64,000 nucleotides of DNA from Pseudoalteromonas sp. N1230-9 (GTDB lineage: Bacteria > Pseudomonadota > Gammaproteobacteria > Enterobacterales > Alteromonadaceae), in the NCBI RefSeq assembly GCF_032716425.1, contig NZ_CP090419.1, forward strand, positions 2,048,001 through 2,112,000, written 5' to 3'. Shown here piece after piece: positions 1-8,828 of this stretch (position 1 is the first letter of the stretch; every line of letters starts with the position of its first letter). A program made the translations under genes and the position numbers. The notes beneath the pieces are model-generated. The model did not search any database, was not told where the DNA came from, and saw only the letters and a list, made by a program, of their open reading frames with translations.

Positions 1-761
1 TGCATCAGTTGCGTGGTCGTGTTGGCCGCAGCCACCACCAAGCGTATGCCTACCTACTGACTGGCAACCCCAAATCGTTAACTAAAGATGCCGTTAAGCG
101 CCTAGAAGCAATTGAATCACTGGAAGACCTAGGAGCAGGTTTTGCCCTAGCAACGCACGATTTAGAAATTCGTGGTGCCGGTGAGCTGCTTGGTGATGAC
201 CAATCAGGTCAAATGCAAACCATTGGCTTTAGTTTGTATATGGAAATGCTTGAACAGGCGGTTAACTCCCTCAAAGAAGGGAAAGAGCCAACCCTTGAGA
301 ACTTGCTCGGTCAGCAAACTGAAGTTGACTTAAAGCTGCCTGCGTTATTACCTGATGATTATATTCATGATGTAAATGCGCGTTTAGGTATCTATAAACG
401 TATTGCAAGCTGTGCTAACCTCAATGATATGGACGAGTTACAGGTCGAGCTGATTGACCGTTTTGGTCTGCTGCCTGACGCCACGAAAAACTTATTCAGC
501 CTGCAGCAATTAAAACTACAAGCAAGTCATATTGGCATTAAGAAGATTGAAGCAAACCCGAAAGGCGGTTATTTTGAGTTTAGCCAACATACAAAGGTTA
601 ACCCTAGCTTCATTATAGGTTTGATACAAAGTGCACCGCAGGTGTACAAAATGGATGGCGCAAACAAACTGCGCTTTGCTATTAGCGAGGCAAACCCTCG
701 TGAACGCTTAAAAATGGTCACTGCAATGATTGCAGATTTCGAAAAAAAGGTTAGCCATTAA
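1..761 (+). CDS. mfd: Transcription-repair coupling factor Mfd, C-terminal part (5' end outside window)
   Basis: The reading frame is open from the first base and continues upstream, so only the last ~253 codons are present. It begins in the helicase region with the RGRVGRS arginine-finger motif (motif VI), the RecG/Mfd translocase signature, followed by the TRG-like region (ATHDLEIRGAGELLGDDQSG) and the regulatory D7 domain to the stop. Mfd is the ATP-driven translocase that removes RNA polymerase stalled at DNA lesions and recruits UvrA. The stop codon shares its last base with the ATG of csiV, so the two are probably co-transcribed. The family assignment is secure; only the annotated start is missing. 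Confidence 0.95.
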   Translation, partial: HQLRGRVGRSHHQAYAYLLTGNPKSLTKDAVKRLEAIESLEDLGAGFALATHDLEIRGAGELLGDDQSGQMQTIGFSLYMEMLEQAVNSLKEGKEPTLENLLGQQTEVDLKLPALLPDDYIHDVNARLGIYKRIASCANLNDMDELQVELIDRFGLLPDATKNLFSLQQLKLQASHIGIKKIEANPKGGYFEFSQHTKVNPSFIIGLIQSAPQVYKMDGANKLRFAISEANPRERLKMVTAMIADFEKKVSH

Positions 762-1594
762 TGTTGTTTAGAAATAGTTTTATTTTGCTTTGCTGCTTAT
801 TTACGAGCTCAGCCTTTGCAACTCGCTGGTTCGAAATTGAAGTTCTTATTTATAAACAGCGCCCTGCCCCTTACTTACAAGAAGATTTCAGTTTAAAACA
901 CGATGAAATCAATGCAAAAAACAAACTGGACTTGCTCACGCCAGCCCTTGAAGAACAAGCAAGGCAAGCCTGTATAGAGGGTGACAGTCGTTTTAAATCA
1001 AACTCATTTACAGACAGTCTAGTTAGCAACTCACCACACTCTAACGTGTGTGATGATAGTGTTGACTTTTTATCTAGCTATACGCAATTACCTGTTACAC
1101 CCTCAGTTAAGTCTCGTGAAGATACTAATGAAATATATCTTATCGCTTCATCAGATTTACAATTTACTGAACAAAAAAACCAGCTGGATAGAAAAGGGTT
1201 GACCCCTATTTTACATACCGGTTGGCGTTTCCCTGAAATGAGCCAATCAAGAGCGCCCAGTATGCGCCTATTTGCTGGGGAGCATTTACAAGCTGAACAA
1301 TCAACTACTCCAAATGTTGATAACGACTTTATAAGCTTGGTCTCACCTACACAGCAATATATACCTGACACAATACAAAGTGCTCCTAAGTGGGAGTTAG
1401 ATGGTTTAATGAAAATCTATGTACGCCATTACCTTTTCATTAATGCCGACTTTGATATTAGCAAACGTTTAGAGACTGGTGACTACGAGAAAGCTCGCTT
1501 CTCACAATTTAAACGTGTGATAAGTAATGAAATACACTATTTCGATCATCCTAGAATGGGGATGATTGTACAAATACGACGCTACAACCATTAA
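761..1594 (+). CDS. csiV: CsiV-family periplasmic protein
   Basis: 277-residue protein with a typical N-terminal signal peptide (hydrophobic residues 5-18, cleavage near SSAFA-TR) followed directly by the family hallmark RWFEIEVLIYK. CsiV was described in Vibrio cholerae as a peptidoglycan-binding periplasmic protein needed for function of the PBP1A cell-wall synthase through its activator LpoA. The position directly after mfd is, to my recollection, the usual one in Vibrio and Shewanella. The ATG overlaps the mfd stop by one base, and the 3' end overlaps or abuts the next small gene. The C-terminal 60 residues are rich in aromatic and basic residues and include the FDHPRMGMIVQIRR segment. 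Recognition is from the N-terminal motif and context. Confidence 0.85.
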   Translation: MLFRNSFILLCCLFTSSAFATRWFEIEVLIYKQRPAPYLQEDFSLKHDEINAKNKLDLLTPALEEQARQACIEGDSRFKSNSFTDSLVSNSPHSNVCDDSVDFLSSYTQLPVTPSVKSREDTNEIYLIASSDLQFTEQKNQLDRKGLTPILHTGWRFPEMSQSRAPSMRLFAGEHLQAEQSTTPNVDNDFISLVSPTQQYIPDTIQSAPKWELDGLMKIYVRHYLFINADFDISKRLETGDYEKARFSQFKRVISNEIHYFDHPRMGMIVQIRRYNH

Positions 1595-1605
1595 TGGAAA
1601 TGACT

Positions 1606-1863
1606 ATGAAAAAATATATGGTAATTGCTGCAACAGCGCTTGCATTAGCTGGCTGTTCAAAAGTAAGTTTAGAAAATTACGAAAAGATCAAAATCGGTAT
1701 GGATAAGACAGAAGTAGAAGCCATTTTAGGCTCTGCTGATAAGTGTGAAGAAAAAACACTACACACTAACTGTATTTGGGGTAACAAAGATAAGAATATC
1801 GAAATAACTCTCGTTTCTGACAAAGTTTCGCTATATAGCAAAACAGGTTTAGACGCTAAATAA
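1606..1863 (+). CDS. Small lipoprotein, BamE/SmpA-like fold
   Basis: Short lipoprotein of 85 residues from the chosen start. The signal peptide ends in the lipobox LALAGC, predicting acylation at that Cys. The mature part has the pattern YEKIKIGMDKTEVEAILG, which matches the start of BamE-like (SmpA/OmlA) small outer-membrane lipoproteins, plus two further Cys residues (KCEEKTLHTNC) that could form a disulfide. In-frame ATGs occur at 1594, 1600 and 1606. I chose 1606 because GGAA lies about six bases upstream and the signal peptide then has a normal length (MKKYMVIAA). It follows csiV directly and ends at a hairpin (1871-1894). Specific function unknown. Confidence 0.8.
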   Translation: MKKYMVIAATALALAGCSKVSLENYEKIKIGMDKTEVEAILGSADKCEEKTLHTNCIWGNKDKNIEITLVSDKVSLYSKTGLDAK

Positions 1864-1870
1864 CTTCCTC

Positions 1871-1899
1871 GTAGGGTGGCTCAAGCTACCCTACTCCTT
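1871..1899 (+). terminator. Hairpin terminator shared by convergent genes
   Basis: Ten-base-pair stem (GTAGGGTGGC, loop TCAA, GCTACCCTAC, with one G-U pair), followed on the plus strand by a T-rich stretch TCCTTTTCTTC. It lies 7 bases after the small lipoprotein gene and its 3' arm overlaps the stop codon of the minus-strand gene that ends at 1891, so it may serve both. The T-run is imperfect. Confidence 0.6.
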
Positions 1900-3264
1900 T
1901 TCTTCAAGTTGGCTGTAAATTTGTTCTATATTCACTATTTTGCTGCGATTTAACGTGATTTTATAGCGTTGATACAACGTTTCTTGCCCACTTTCACTGA
2001 ACACAAGCACCAAATTCAATTGATACCGCCTTTCAACAGACTGTTTTGATATTTTATTACTCTCTAAATGATACAGCTTTCCTTCACCACGTTTTAAGTA
2101 ACGAGCAAACGGCGCTAAACTAAAGTTAATTGTTTGCTGTAAGCTATCATAACCAGGTAAGAATTTTTTCGCATTAACTTGCGTTTCACTGGCAAAATGT
2201 AACCACTGTGCAGCCTGCTTATTTTGGTGGCGACGTTTTGAAAAGATTTTCCTTACCTTAAGAGGAATACGCTTAAAAGAGGTATACTCAAGCCAAATAT
2301 ACTGACTGGCAATTTTATCCTTTGTAATACTATTTCTAAACTGAAAACGCCATTTTGGACGTCCTCTAACAATAGCGCGCCAAATAACCCGCGTGATATC
2401 TTCTTTAAATATCTCACGTAGGCCATAAATAGCCCCTAATATCAAAATCAGTGTGGCTGTGACTTCAGTAAAGTTAGAACGCGCATTAAGCACAACAAGC
2501 ATCACAAAAGCCATGATAACTGCTGTGACTGTGCCTTTAACCATACGCTTAAGGTAACTATTCAAGTAACGCGTATGTCGGCTTAGAATGACGCCATGCT
2601 CAATTAAGCGCTGCAATAATCGCATTTTATTAGTAATGCGATTGGCATCTTCTATGGTTGATTGCGAATTATATTCTTGCTCTTCTCTGTAATTATTTTC
2701 CGCTTTACAAAATTGCAGTAAATCGCCTCGCTCTTTTGCATAGTCACTACTTCGCGGCCCCTCGTCTAATAGCTTTAAAAATGATTGTTCTACGTGCCAA
2801 CTTAAATAATTATCCGCGTTCTTATAAAATGGTAAAAGCTTTTCATCATCTGGGGTATAGCGTCTTAACTTTTTCAGAAGACCTTGAGTTTGTTCACATA
2901 GCTCTATTGCTGCGGGGTAAAATAATTCTGCTTCTTTATATTGCAAGGTGTCTTTCACATCGGCATTCAATGCAAGCCTTACTTGGTAGCAATACAAGTT
3001 TAAGTTTTGGCGATAATCTTGCTGCTCACCTTTATTTTTACTGACAAAGCGACTGCGTACTAAAGGTAAGTGAATGTTGTTAGCGTTATAAGCTAAGTGC
3101 GATTTAAAATGGTTATTAAAATAGGATTCTTCACTGAGTGTTTGCGGGTTCACACTCATTTCATTGGGAATAGAGAAATACAGGTCGAGACGCTGCTCTG
3201 AACGTGGGTTAAGCTCAGGCTCAATAATAAAAGATAAGTTTTCGTCTTGTTTAAGCAATATCAC
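1891..3264 (-). CDS. Conserved hypothetical membrane protein
   Basis: 457 residues with no family I recognise. A long soluble N-terminal part (about 1-245), rich in Tyr, Leu and charged residues, is followed by two transmembrane segments (about residues 246-265, VTAVIMAFVMLVVLNA, and 268-285, VTATLILILGAIYGL). A basic C-terminal domain (about 290-457) ends in a beta-rich stretch and acidic EEKE. No signal peptide is visible, so both large domains probably face the cytoplasm with a hairpin in the inner membrane. It is convergent with the csiV block and separated from the TonB receptor by that gene's terminator. No operon partner. Confidence 0.8.
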   Translation of the reverse strand: MILLKQDENLSFIIEPELNPRSEQRLDLYFSIPNEMSVNPQTLSEESYFNNHFKSHLAYNANNIHLPLVRSRFVSKNKGEQQDYRQNLNLYCYQVRLALNADVKDTLQYKEAELFYPAAIELCEQTQGLLKKLRRYTPDDEKLLPFYKNADNYLSWHVEQSFLKLLDEGPRSSDYAKERGDLLQFCKAENNYREEQEYNSQSTIEDANRITNKMRLLQRLIEHGVILSRHTRYLNSYLKRMVKGTVTAVIMAFVMLVVLNARSNFTEVTATLILILGAIYGLREIFKEDITRVIWRAIVRGRPKWRFQFRNSITKDKIASQYIWLEYTSFKRIPLKVRKIFSKRRHQNKQAAQWLHFASETQVNAKKFLPGYDSLQQTINFSLAPFARYLKRGEGKLYHLESNKISKQSVERRYQLNLVLVFSESGQETLYQRYKITLNRSKIVNIEQIYSQLEEKE

Positions 3265-3316
3265 CTCGTTTGTTAAAAATACCTTTATAGTTTACGCGTT
3301 GATAGACTTTCAGACA

Positions 3317-3346
3317 ATAAAAAAGGCCCAGTAAAAACTGGGCCTT
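3317..3346 (-). terminator. Intrinsic terminator of the TonB-dependent receptor gene
   Basis: Perfect 9-bp stem AAGGCCCAG / CTGGGCCTT with a six-base loop (3323-3346), followed on the minus strand by TTTTATTG. It sits 20 bases beyond the receptor stop codon. Confidence 0.85.
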
Positions 3347-3366
3347 AGTATTCATTTCAAGCTAGA

Positions 3367-6066
3367 TTAGAACTTAACGTTAATACCAGCGTGGAAACGA
3401 CGACCTAGTACATCATATGTGTACGGGTCAGTGTTTGAGTCATTGTTACCTGAGTAGTAAGGTGGCTCTTTATCAAACATGTTGTTAACACCTGCAGATA
3501 AAGTCACACGGTCAGATACAATGTATGAACCGCTGATGTCATGATAAACTACAGATGGTGTTGTAGGCGCTAAACAGCTTGAATCATCGATACATAAGTA
3601 GCTATCCATACCAGCGATGTAGCGTGCTTTATATGTTGCATCCCAGCTTTCGCCGCGTGCTGATAACGTAAAGTTAGACTTAAGGTCAGCATAACCACCT
3701 GAACCAGAAGTGATAAGGCCAGCGTAATCAACTGTGTCATCAAGAACCGTAACAACGTACTCGTCTAGGTATGTTGTATCAAGTGCCGCTCTCCAGTTAA
3801 GACCCGCAGCTTCGAAGCTGTATGTTAGGTTAAGGTCAAAACCAGACGTTTCTTCAGAACCAATGTTTTGTAATTGGTTGTTGAATTTAACACGACCTGT
3901 GCTGTCCATGCTGATGTTAGCAGATTGACAAAGTGTCGTATTTGCGTTGTTTGACGTAGCTAAACATTGGTCAACAATGTATTGCTCGTTTACTGATGCA
4001 ATCGCATTCTCGATTTCAATTTTGTAGTAATCAAGTGTCATGCTGAAACCGTCTAGCCACTCTGGGTCATATACGATACCAGCTGTTAGCGTGTCAGCTT
4101 CTTCTGGAGTAAGTAGAGAGTTACCACCTACAGTTACTTCAGCTTGGTCTTGAGCACCTGGGAATGTGATTTGCTCGAAAGATGGTGAGTTACCTGAGTA
4201 AAGCTCATCAACTGTCGGCGCACGGAATGCTGTTGAAACAACGCTACGTAGCATTAATTCATCGTTTGCTTTCCATGTTAAACCTAGTTTCCACGTTTCG
4301 TCAGAACCAAATGTGCTGTAATCAAACGCACGGATAGCAGCGCTTAGCTCAACATTTTGTGCAAATGGTGCATCTGCTAATAGTGGTAATGCAAACTCAA
4401 CATATGCTTCATTTACGTCAAAGCCACCTGCTGTTGGTTCAACTGGAGGATCATTTGCCAAACCTTGTGCTGTTAGAGAATCTGGTGTGTACCATGCTTT
4501 CTCTTGACGACGCTCAATACCTGCAGCGAATGCAGCGTAACCAGCTGGCATTTCAAACATTTCGCCTGAAACAGATGCAGCTAGGATGAATAACTGGCTA
4601 CCACCATTGTTTACTTCAGTGTAAACATTCTTACGGAAATCATCAGATACCCATGCAGATTGGTCTAATGGGTTGAAAGTACCTTCAAGAATTTGGTCTT
4701 GGATAGCACCCATGTTGTGAAGGTTGCTTAGCTTATCTACTGAGTCGTTACGACCGAAGTTAGCTGAAACGTCCCAAGAGTAATCACCGATGAAACCTTG
4801 TGCACCAACAACAGCACGTACAGTATCAACAGATTGTTCGAAGTAACGAGCACCTGTGTCAGACATACGACGACCGTAAGAAATCTTATCACCATATTGG
4901 TAATTTCTTTCTTGAGTCACGTAGCTGCCATCAGCATTTTTATCTAAGTAGCCGTCACCATCAAGATCAACACGCTCATCATAGCTTTGGCTAAGAAGTG
5001 CGTTACCCATGTTTTCAGTGTATTCGAAATCGAACCATACTGGTTGTGGAGCCATTTGTTGCTCTGACCAACGCTTAGTGTATGTGAATTCAGTGAATAA
5101 CGACGTATCGTCAGATAATTCGTATGTCGCGATACCAGTAAGGTTTAAACGCTCCATTGGCGTGTAAAGGTAGCTAGCTGGTGAGTAGTTGTATGCATCA
5201 GCATTGCCATAGCGGTGATAATCACCACCACGACCTGTTACACCGCTGTCGTTGATAAGAGATACTGGCGTATCTTCACCTTTAGCGTTAACAGTTAGGC
5301 CTTTCTCGCCATTACCATTCCAAATGTGACCGCCTTCGTTGTATGAAGAACCAGTACAGTATAGGCCATTGCTACCTTCAGCTAGAGGACACTCAGAGAA
5401 GTCGCGGTCTGCTTGAGAAGCTTTACCACGGTCAGTGTACTGCATACCGATTACGATATTACCTTTATCGAAAGATGTACCTACAGTGAAGTCAATTGAG
5501 TTTTCTGTAGCATCGCCTTCGCCAGTGATCGCAGTATTTGCGTTCATGTCTAGGCCTTCGAAATCATCTTTAAGGATAATATTTACAACACCTGCTACTG
5601 CGTCAGTACCGTATACAGCTGATGCGCCATCTTTAAGTACTTCAACAGAACGGATCATTGAAACTGGGATAGTATTTAAGTCAACAGTCGATGCTGCGCC
5701 TGTACCAGAAGCGATCATACGACGACCGTTTACAAGTACTAATGTACGACTAGAACCTAGACCACGTAAATCGATACGTGCGTTACCGCCTGAACCATTA
5801 TTGATACCAGGGTTAGTCATCGCGCCGCCAGTGGCAGTCATTTTTTGTAATACGCTATCGATGCTTGTCGCACCCATTGCTTTAATGTCATCAGCGCCAA
5901 TAATTGTTACTGGGCTAGCGTTTTCCATATCAGAACGCTTGATGCGTGAACCAGTAACTTGAATCTTTTCGATTGACTCAGCTGCATCATCAGCAGCTAA
6001 AGCTTGCATGCTTGAGAGCATTGGGATAGCTGAAACAACAGCTAAACCAAGAATTGATTTTTTCAT
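3367..6066 (-). CDS. TonB-dependent outer-membrane receptor
   Basis: 899-residue outer-membrane receptor. It has a signal peptide (MKKSILGLAVVSAIPMLSS, cleavage near ALA-AD), a likely TonB box (EKIQVTG), and a plug domain (about 45-165) with VLVNGRRM and VEVLKDGASAVYGTDAVAGV-type motifs. A large beta-barrel ends in the C-terminal phenylalanine (HAGINVKF) needed for barrel insertion. The substrate is unknown; the NGRR plug variant resembles receptors of Alteromonadales and Xanthomonadales that often take up peptides or oligosaccharides. A DLDGDG calcium-loop-like motif occurs around residues 364-370 in a predicted surface loop. It is a single gene with its own terminator and a 560-bp upstream region. 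An AGTAGGG-like RBS precedes the ATG. Confidence 0.93.
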   Translation of the reverse strand: MKKSILGLAVVSAIPMLSSMQALAADDAAESIEKIQVTGSRIKRSDMENASPVTIIGADDIKAMGATSIDSVLQKMTATGGAMTNPGINNGSGGNARIDLRGLGSSRTLVLVNGRRMIASGTGAASTVDLNTIPVSMIRSVEVLKDGASAVYGTDAVAGVVNIILKDDFEGLDMNANTAITGEGDATENSIDFTVGTSFDKGNIVIGMQYTDRGKASQADRDFSECPLAEGSNGLYCTGSSYNEGGHIWNGNGEKGLTVNAKGEDTPVSLINDSGVTGRGGDYHRYGNADAYNYSPASYLYTPMERLNLTGIATYELSDDTSLFTEFTYTKRWSEQQMAPQPVWFDFEYTENMGNALLSQSYDERVDLDGDGYLDKNADGSYVTQERNYQYGDKISYGRRMSDTGARYFEQSVDTVRAVVGAQGFIGDYSWDVSANFGRNDSVDKLSNLHNMGAIQDQILEGTFNPLDQSAWVSDDFRKNVYTEVNNGGSQLFILAASVSGEMFEMPAGYAAFAAGIERRQEKAWYTPDSLTAQGLANDPPVEPTAGGFDVNEAYVEFALPLLADAPFAQNVELSAAIRAFDYSTFGSDETWKLGLTWKANDELMLRSVVSTAFRAPTVDELYSGNSPSFEQITFPGAQDQAEVTVGGNSLLTPEEADTLTAGIVYDPEWLDGFSMTLDYYKIEIENAIASVNEQYIVDQCLATSNNANTTLCQSANISMDSTGRVKFNNQLQNIGSEETSGFDLNLTYSFEAAGLNWRAALDTTYLDEYVVTVLDDTVDYAGLITSGSGGYADLKSNFTLSARGESWDATYKARYIAGMDSYLCIDDSSCLAPTTPSVVYHDISGSYIVSDRVTLSAGVNNMFDKEPPYYSGNNDSNTDPYTYDVLGRRFHAGINVKF

Positions 6067-6626
6067 GTGAAAACCCTACTTGTTGGAAATTTACCTTTAT
6101 TTAGGTAGCGCTCGTTATTATTAGAATCACGAGTCAGCGGGAGGCAACTTAGGGGGATTTAACTGAACGAAAACTGAATGAGAGGTCAAATAAAAAACAC
6201 CGCGAATTTTAGGTACCCAATCAAGGTAATAAGGTTTCATAATGTATCAATGTTAACAACAAAAAACATAAACAATTCATAACAATAGAAAGCACTTGAT
6301 ACAAAAAAAATACTTATGAAACCATTTACATTCACTTTGTAATCAAATGTAATTGCTCAGCAAATATTCCTATATATGAAATTTTTACAAGTTGATCACA
6401 CATCATTATAAAAACCGTAATAGGTCAATAAATCTGCTAACCATAGTTATTCACAAAAACTAACTAAATAGATAAAGTTAGCTTACAAATGCATTATTAG
6501 GGGATGAATATTGTAATAAGTTCCAACTTTTAACGTTTTTTGTTGAAAAAGACTGATGAAACTTTTAAGTGCGGCTATAGACAGTGGAAAGAAATTTCTA
6601 AGTGCTAGCTTTTAAAGGAGTTCTTA
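6067..6626. other. 560-bp AT-rich intergenic region upstream of the TonB receptor
   Basis: No gene is supported here. The receptor promoter must lie in this stretch (read on the minus strand). The clearest structure is a split dyad: GGTTTCATAATGTATCAA at 6233-6250 and, inverted, TTGATACA at 6296-6303 followed by TTATGAAACC at 6314-6323. A second dyad is TTACATT / AATGTAA around 6327-6353. Both would suit regulator binding. The right part, near 6600, is the 3' flank of the minus-strand lipoprotein gene. Confidence 0.5.
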
Positions 6627-7037
6627 TTAATAACGAGAGTCAAAGTAATATAATAAGCTGTGTGTTTGATCATCCGCCCCTGTATAAGATACAGTCATTT
6701 TCCAAGTCATTACTTTTTCTGAGCATAAACCAACCATGGTATCTGCATGCCAGTAATTGGCGCCCTTTTTAAATTGCAAAGGTATGTAACCCATGTACAT
6801 AGTCACGCCTTCAAGTTTTGCTGAATTGATACTTGCCCCTTCAGGAAGCTTCAAATTAATTGTAAATGGGGTTTCAGGAGAAATGTTGGGTGCTGATAGC
6901 CAAATTTCAGTTTTATCAGCAAATAAGCAATGGTCATTATTTTTACAGGTTGCAGATACACTTGCCTCTTCTATACTTTCCCTATCACAAGCAGTTGCTA
7001 AAAGGCACAACGTTAAAAGAAGCGGGATGTTTTTCAT
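6627..7037 (-). CDS. Putative copper-binding lipoprotein adjacent to the cbb3 oxidase operon
   Basis: 136-residue lipoprotein: signal peptide with lipobox LLATAC (Cys17), then CKNNDHC (possible disulfide). A roughly 90-residue beta-sandwich-like domain follows, with the pattern PFTINLKLP, VTMYMGYIPLQF, YWHADTMVGLC and MTWKMTVSY. That arrangement resembles YtkA/FixH-type small periplasmic domains, and clustered Met, His and Cys residues suggest metal binding, but this is inference from pattern only. It is divergent from ccoN across a 345-bp region holding an FNR-like box, so it may be co-regulated with the oxidase. No close family is recognised with certainty. Confidence 0.75.
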   Translation of the reverse strand: MKNIPLLLTLCLLATACDRESIEEASVSATCKNNDHCLFADKTEIWLSAPNISPETPFTINLKLPEGASINSAKLEGVTMYMGYIPLQFKKGANYWHADTMVGLCSEKVMTWKMTVSYTGADDQTHSLLYYFDSRY

Positions 7038-7161
7038 TTTTATTAGCCTGTAAAAATAAAACGGATACTAGTCAGCTGTGCTGTAAAAAACAACTATGTT
7101 AAATCGAATGACTTAAAAAAACACAATGGCTGACAAAAAATAACCAACAAAACGTTAAAAT

Positions 7162-7175
7162 TTGATTGATGTCAT
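7162..7175 (+). promoter_or_regulatory. FNR-type box upstream of ccoN
   Basis: TTGAT-TGAT-GTCAT matches the FNR consensus TTGAT-N4-ATCAA at 8 of 10 defined positions. It lies about 208 bp before the ccoN ATG in the divergent region. An FNR homologue is encoded at the end of the same cluster, and cbb3 operons are classic FNR targets. A TATCTT-like -10 about 20 bases downstream (7194-7199) would place activation near the class II position. Confidence 0.5.
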
Positions 7176-7187
7176 AATTTTATGCAA

Positions 7188-7210
7188 TTGACCTATCTTT
7201 TTAAGGTCAA
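7188..7210. promoter_or_regulatory. Perfect inverted repeat TTGACCT-N9-AGGTCAA in the ccoN leader
   Basis: Seven-base perfect arms at 7188-7194 and 7204-7210 with a 9-base AT-rich spacer, just downstream of the FNR-like box. It could be a second regulator site or overlap the start of transcription. No downstream T-run makes it a terminator for either strand. Confidence 0.4.
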
Positions 7211-7382
7211 AAATTTTATCATTTCCATCGCAAAAATAAGGGTTTCTCGAGTTTGTTTTCTGAAGTTAACGTCTTTGGCTAGCTTTGGGTAACACGCTTG
7301 TGAAGTAATAGTAGGGCCCGCTTATTTTACAGTAGGTGGGTAATTCATTTCTAAACGCATTAATTGCAGCGGAAGCCAGAAA

Positions 7383-8816
7383 ATGAGCCAAACAGTAGCA
7401 TCACAAACTGAGTACAACTATAAAGTTGTACGCCAATTCGCTATTATGACAGTGATTTGGGGCATCGTTGGCATGAGTGTTGGGGTTCTGATTGCTGCCC
7501 AATTAGCTTGGCCAGCACTTAACTTTGATACACCATGGTTAACATACTCTCGACTACGTCCGTTACATACGAACGCAGTAATTTTCGCATTTGGTACGAG
7601 TGCACTTTTTGCGACGTCTTATTACGTCGTACAACGTACGTGTCAAACGCGACTTTTCTCAGATAAACTAGCAGCCTTTACCTTCTGGGGATGGCAACTC
7701 GTTATCGTACTAGCAGCGATTACCTTACCTTTAGGTATCACAAGCTCAAAAGAATACGCAGAACTAGAATGGCCAATCGATATTCTTATCGCGGTTGTTT
7801 GGGTTACCTATGCGGTTGTATTCTTTGGTACGCTAATCAAACGCAAAGTGTCACACATTTATGTTGCGAACTGGTTCTACGCTGGTTTCATTATTACTGT
7901 CGCTGTATTACACATTGTAAACAGCATGGCAATTCCAGTTTCACTCACTAAATCTTACTCTATCTACGCAGGTGCGGTAGATGCGATGGTTCAGTGGTGG
8001 TACGGTCATAACGCTGTTGGTTTCTTATTAACTGCAGGTTTCCTAGGTATGATGTACTACTTCGTACCAAAACAAGCAGGTCGCCCTGTTTATTCATACC
8101 GCCTATCGGTAGTTCACTTCTGGGCACTTATCTCTTTATATATTTGGGCTGGTCCTCACCACCTTCACTACACGGCTCTACCTGACTGGACACAAAGCTT
8201 AGGTATGGTTATGTCAGTTATCCTATTCGTTCCATCTTGGGGTGGTATGATCAACGGTATCATGACGTTATCAGGTGCTTGGCATAAACTACGCACTGAC
8301 CCAGTATTACGTTTCTTAGTTGTTTCTCTATCTTTCTACGGTATGTCTACGTTTGAAGGCCCGATGATGGCTATCAAGTCAGTTAACGCGCTTTCTCACT
8401 ACACTGACTGGACTGTAGGTCACGTACACTCAGGTGCGCTAGGTTGGGTTGCAATGATTTCTATTGGTGCTATCTATCACCTAATCCCTGCACTATTCTC
8501 ACAAGGCCGTATGTACAGTGTTAAATTAGTTAACACGCACTTCTGGTTACACACTGTGGGTGTTGTTCTATACATCGTAGCAATGTGGATCTCAGGTGTT
8601 ATGCAAGGCCTAATGTGGCGTGCAGTAAACTCAGACGGTACGTTAATGTACAGCTTCGTACAGTCTTTAGAAGCTTCATACCCGTTCTATATCATGCGTT
8701 TCCTAGGCGGTGTATTCATCGTAACAGGTATGCTAATTATGGCTTACAACGTTTATCGTACTGTTGCTGCGAAAAAAGACTCGCTGCAATTAGACGCTGA
8801 CGCACAATTGGCATAA
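7383..8816 (+). CDS. ccoN: cbb3-type cytochrome c oxidase subunit I (CcoN)
   Basis: Catalytic subunit of the high-affinity proton-pumping cbb3 oxidase in the inner membrane; it carries heme b, the heme b3/CuB oxygen-reduction centre and 12 transmembrane helices. At 477 residues it has the normal length. Conserved metal-ligand histidines are visible: LRPLHTN (His62), WWYGHN (His209, CuB), GPHHLHY (His258-259) and VGHVHSG (His347 and 349). It is first gene of the ccoNOQP operon, 12 bp before ccoO. The start ATG follows an AGCGGAAGCC region. Expression is likely raised at low oxygen through the upstream FNR-like box. Confidence 0.98.
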   Translation: MSQTVASQTEYNYKVVRQFAIMTVIWGIVGMSVGVLIAAQLAWPALNFDTPWLTYSRLRPLHTNAVIFAFGTSALFATSYYVVQRTCQTRLFSDKLAAFTFWGWQLVIVLAAITLPLGITSSKEYAELEWPIDILIAVVWVTYAVVFFGTLIKRKVSHIYVANWFYAGFIITVAVLHIVNSMAIPVSLTKSYSIYAGAVDAMVQWWYGHNAVGFLLTAGFLGMMYYFVPKQAGRPVYSYRLSVVHFWALISLYIWAGPHHLHYTALPDWTQSLGMVMSVILFVPSWGGMINGIMTLSGAWHKLRTDPVLRFLVVSLSFYGMSTFEGPMMAIKSVNALSHYTDWTVGHVHSGALGWVAMISIGAIYHLIPALFSQGRMYSVKLVNTHFWLHTVGVVLYIVAMWISGVMQGLMWRAVNSDGTLMYSFVQSLEASYPFYIMRFLGGVFIVTGMLIMAYNVYRTVAAKKDSLQLDADAQLA

Positions 8817-8828
8817 CGGAGTAGAACG

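Noticed and set aside
5435..5962. 175-codon plus-strand frame inside the TonB receptor gene
   Set aside because: Antisense shadow of a well-supported receptor; composition follows the opposite frame and there is no ribosome site or homology.
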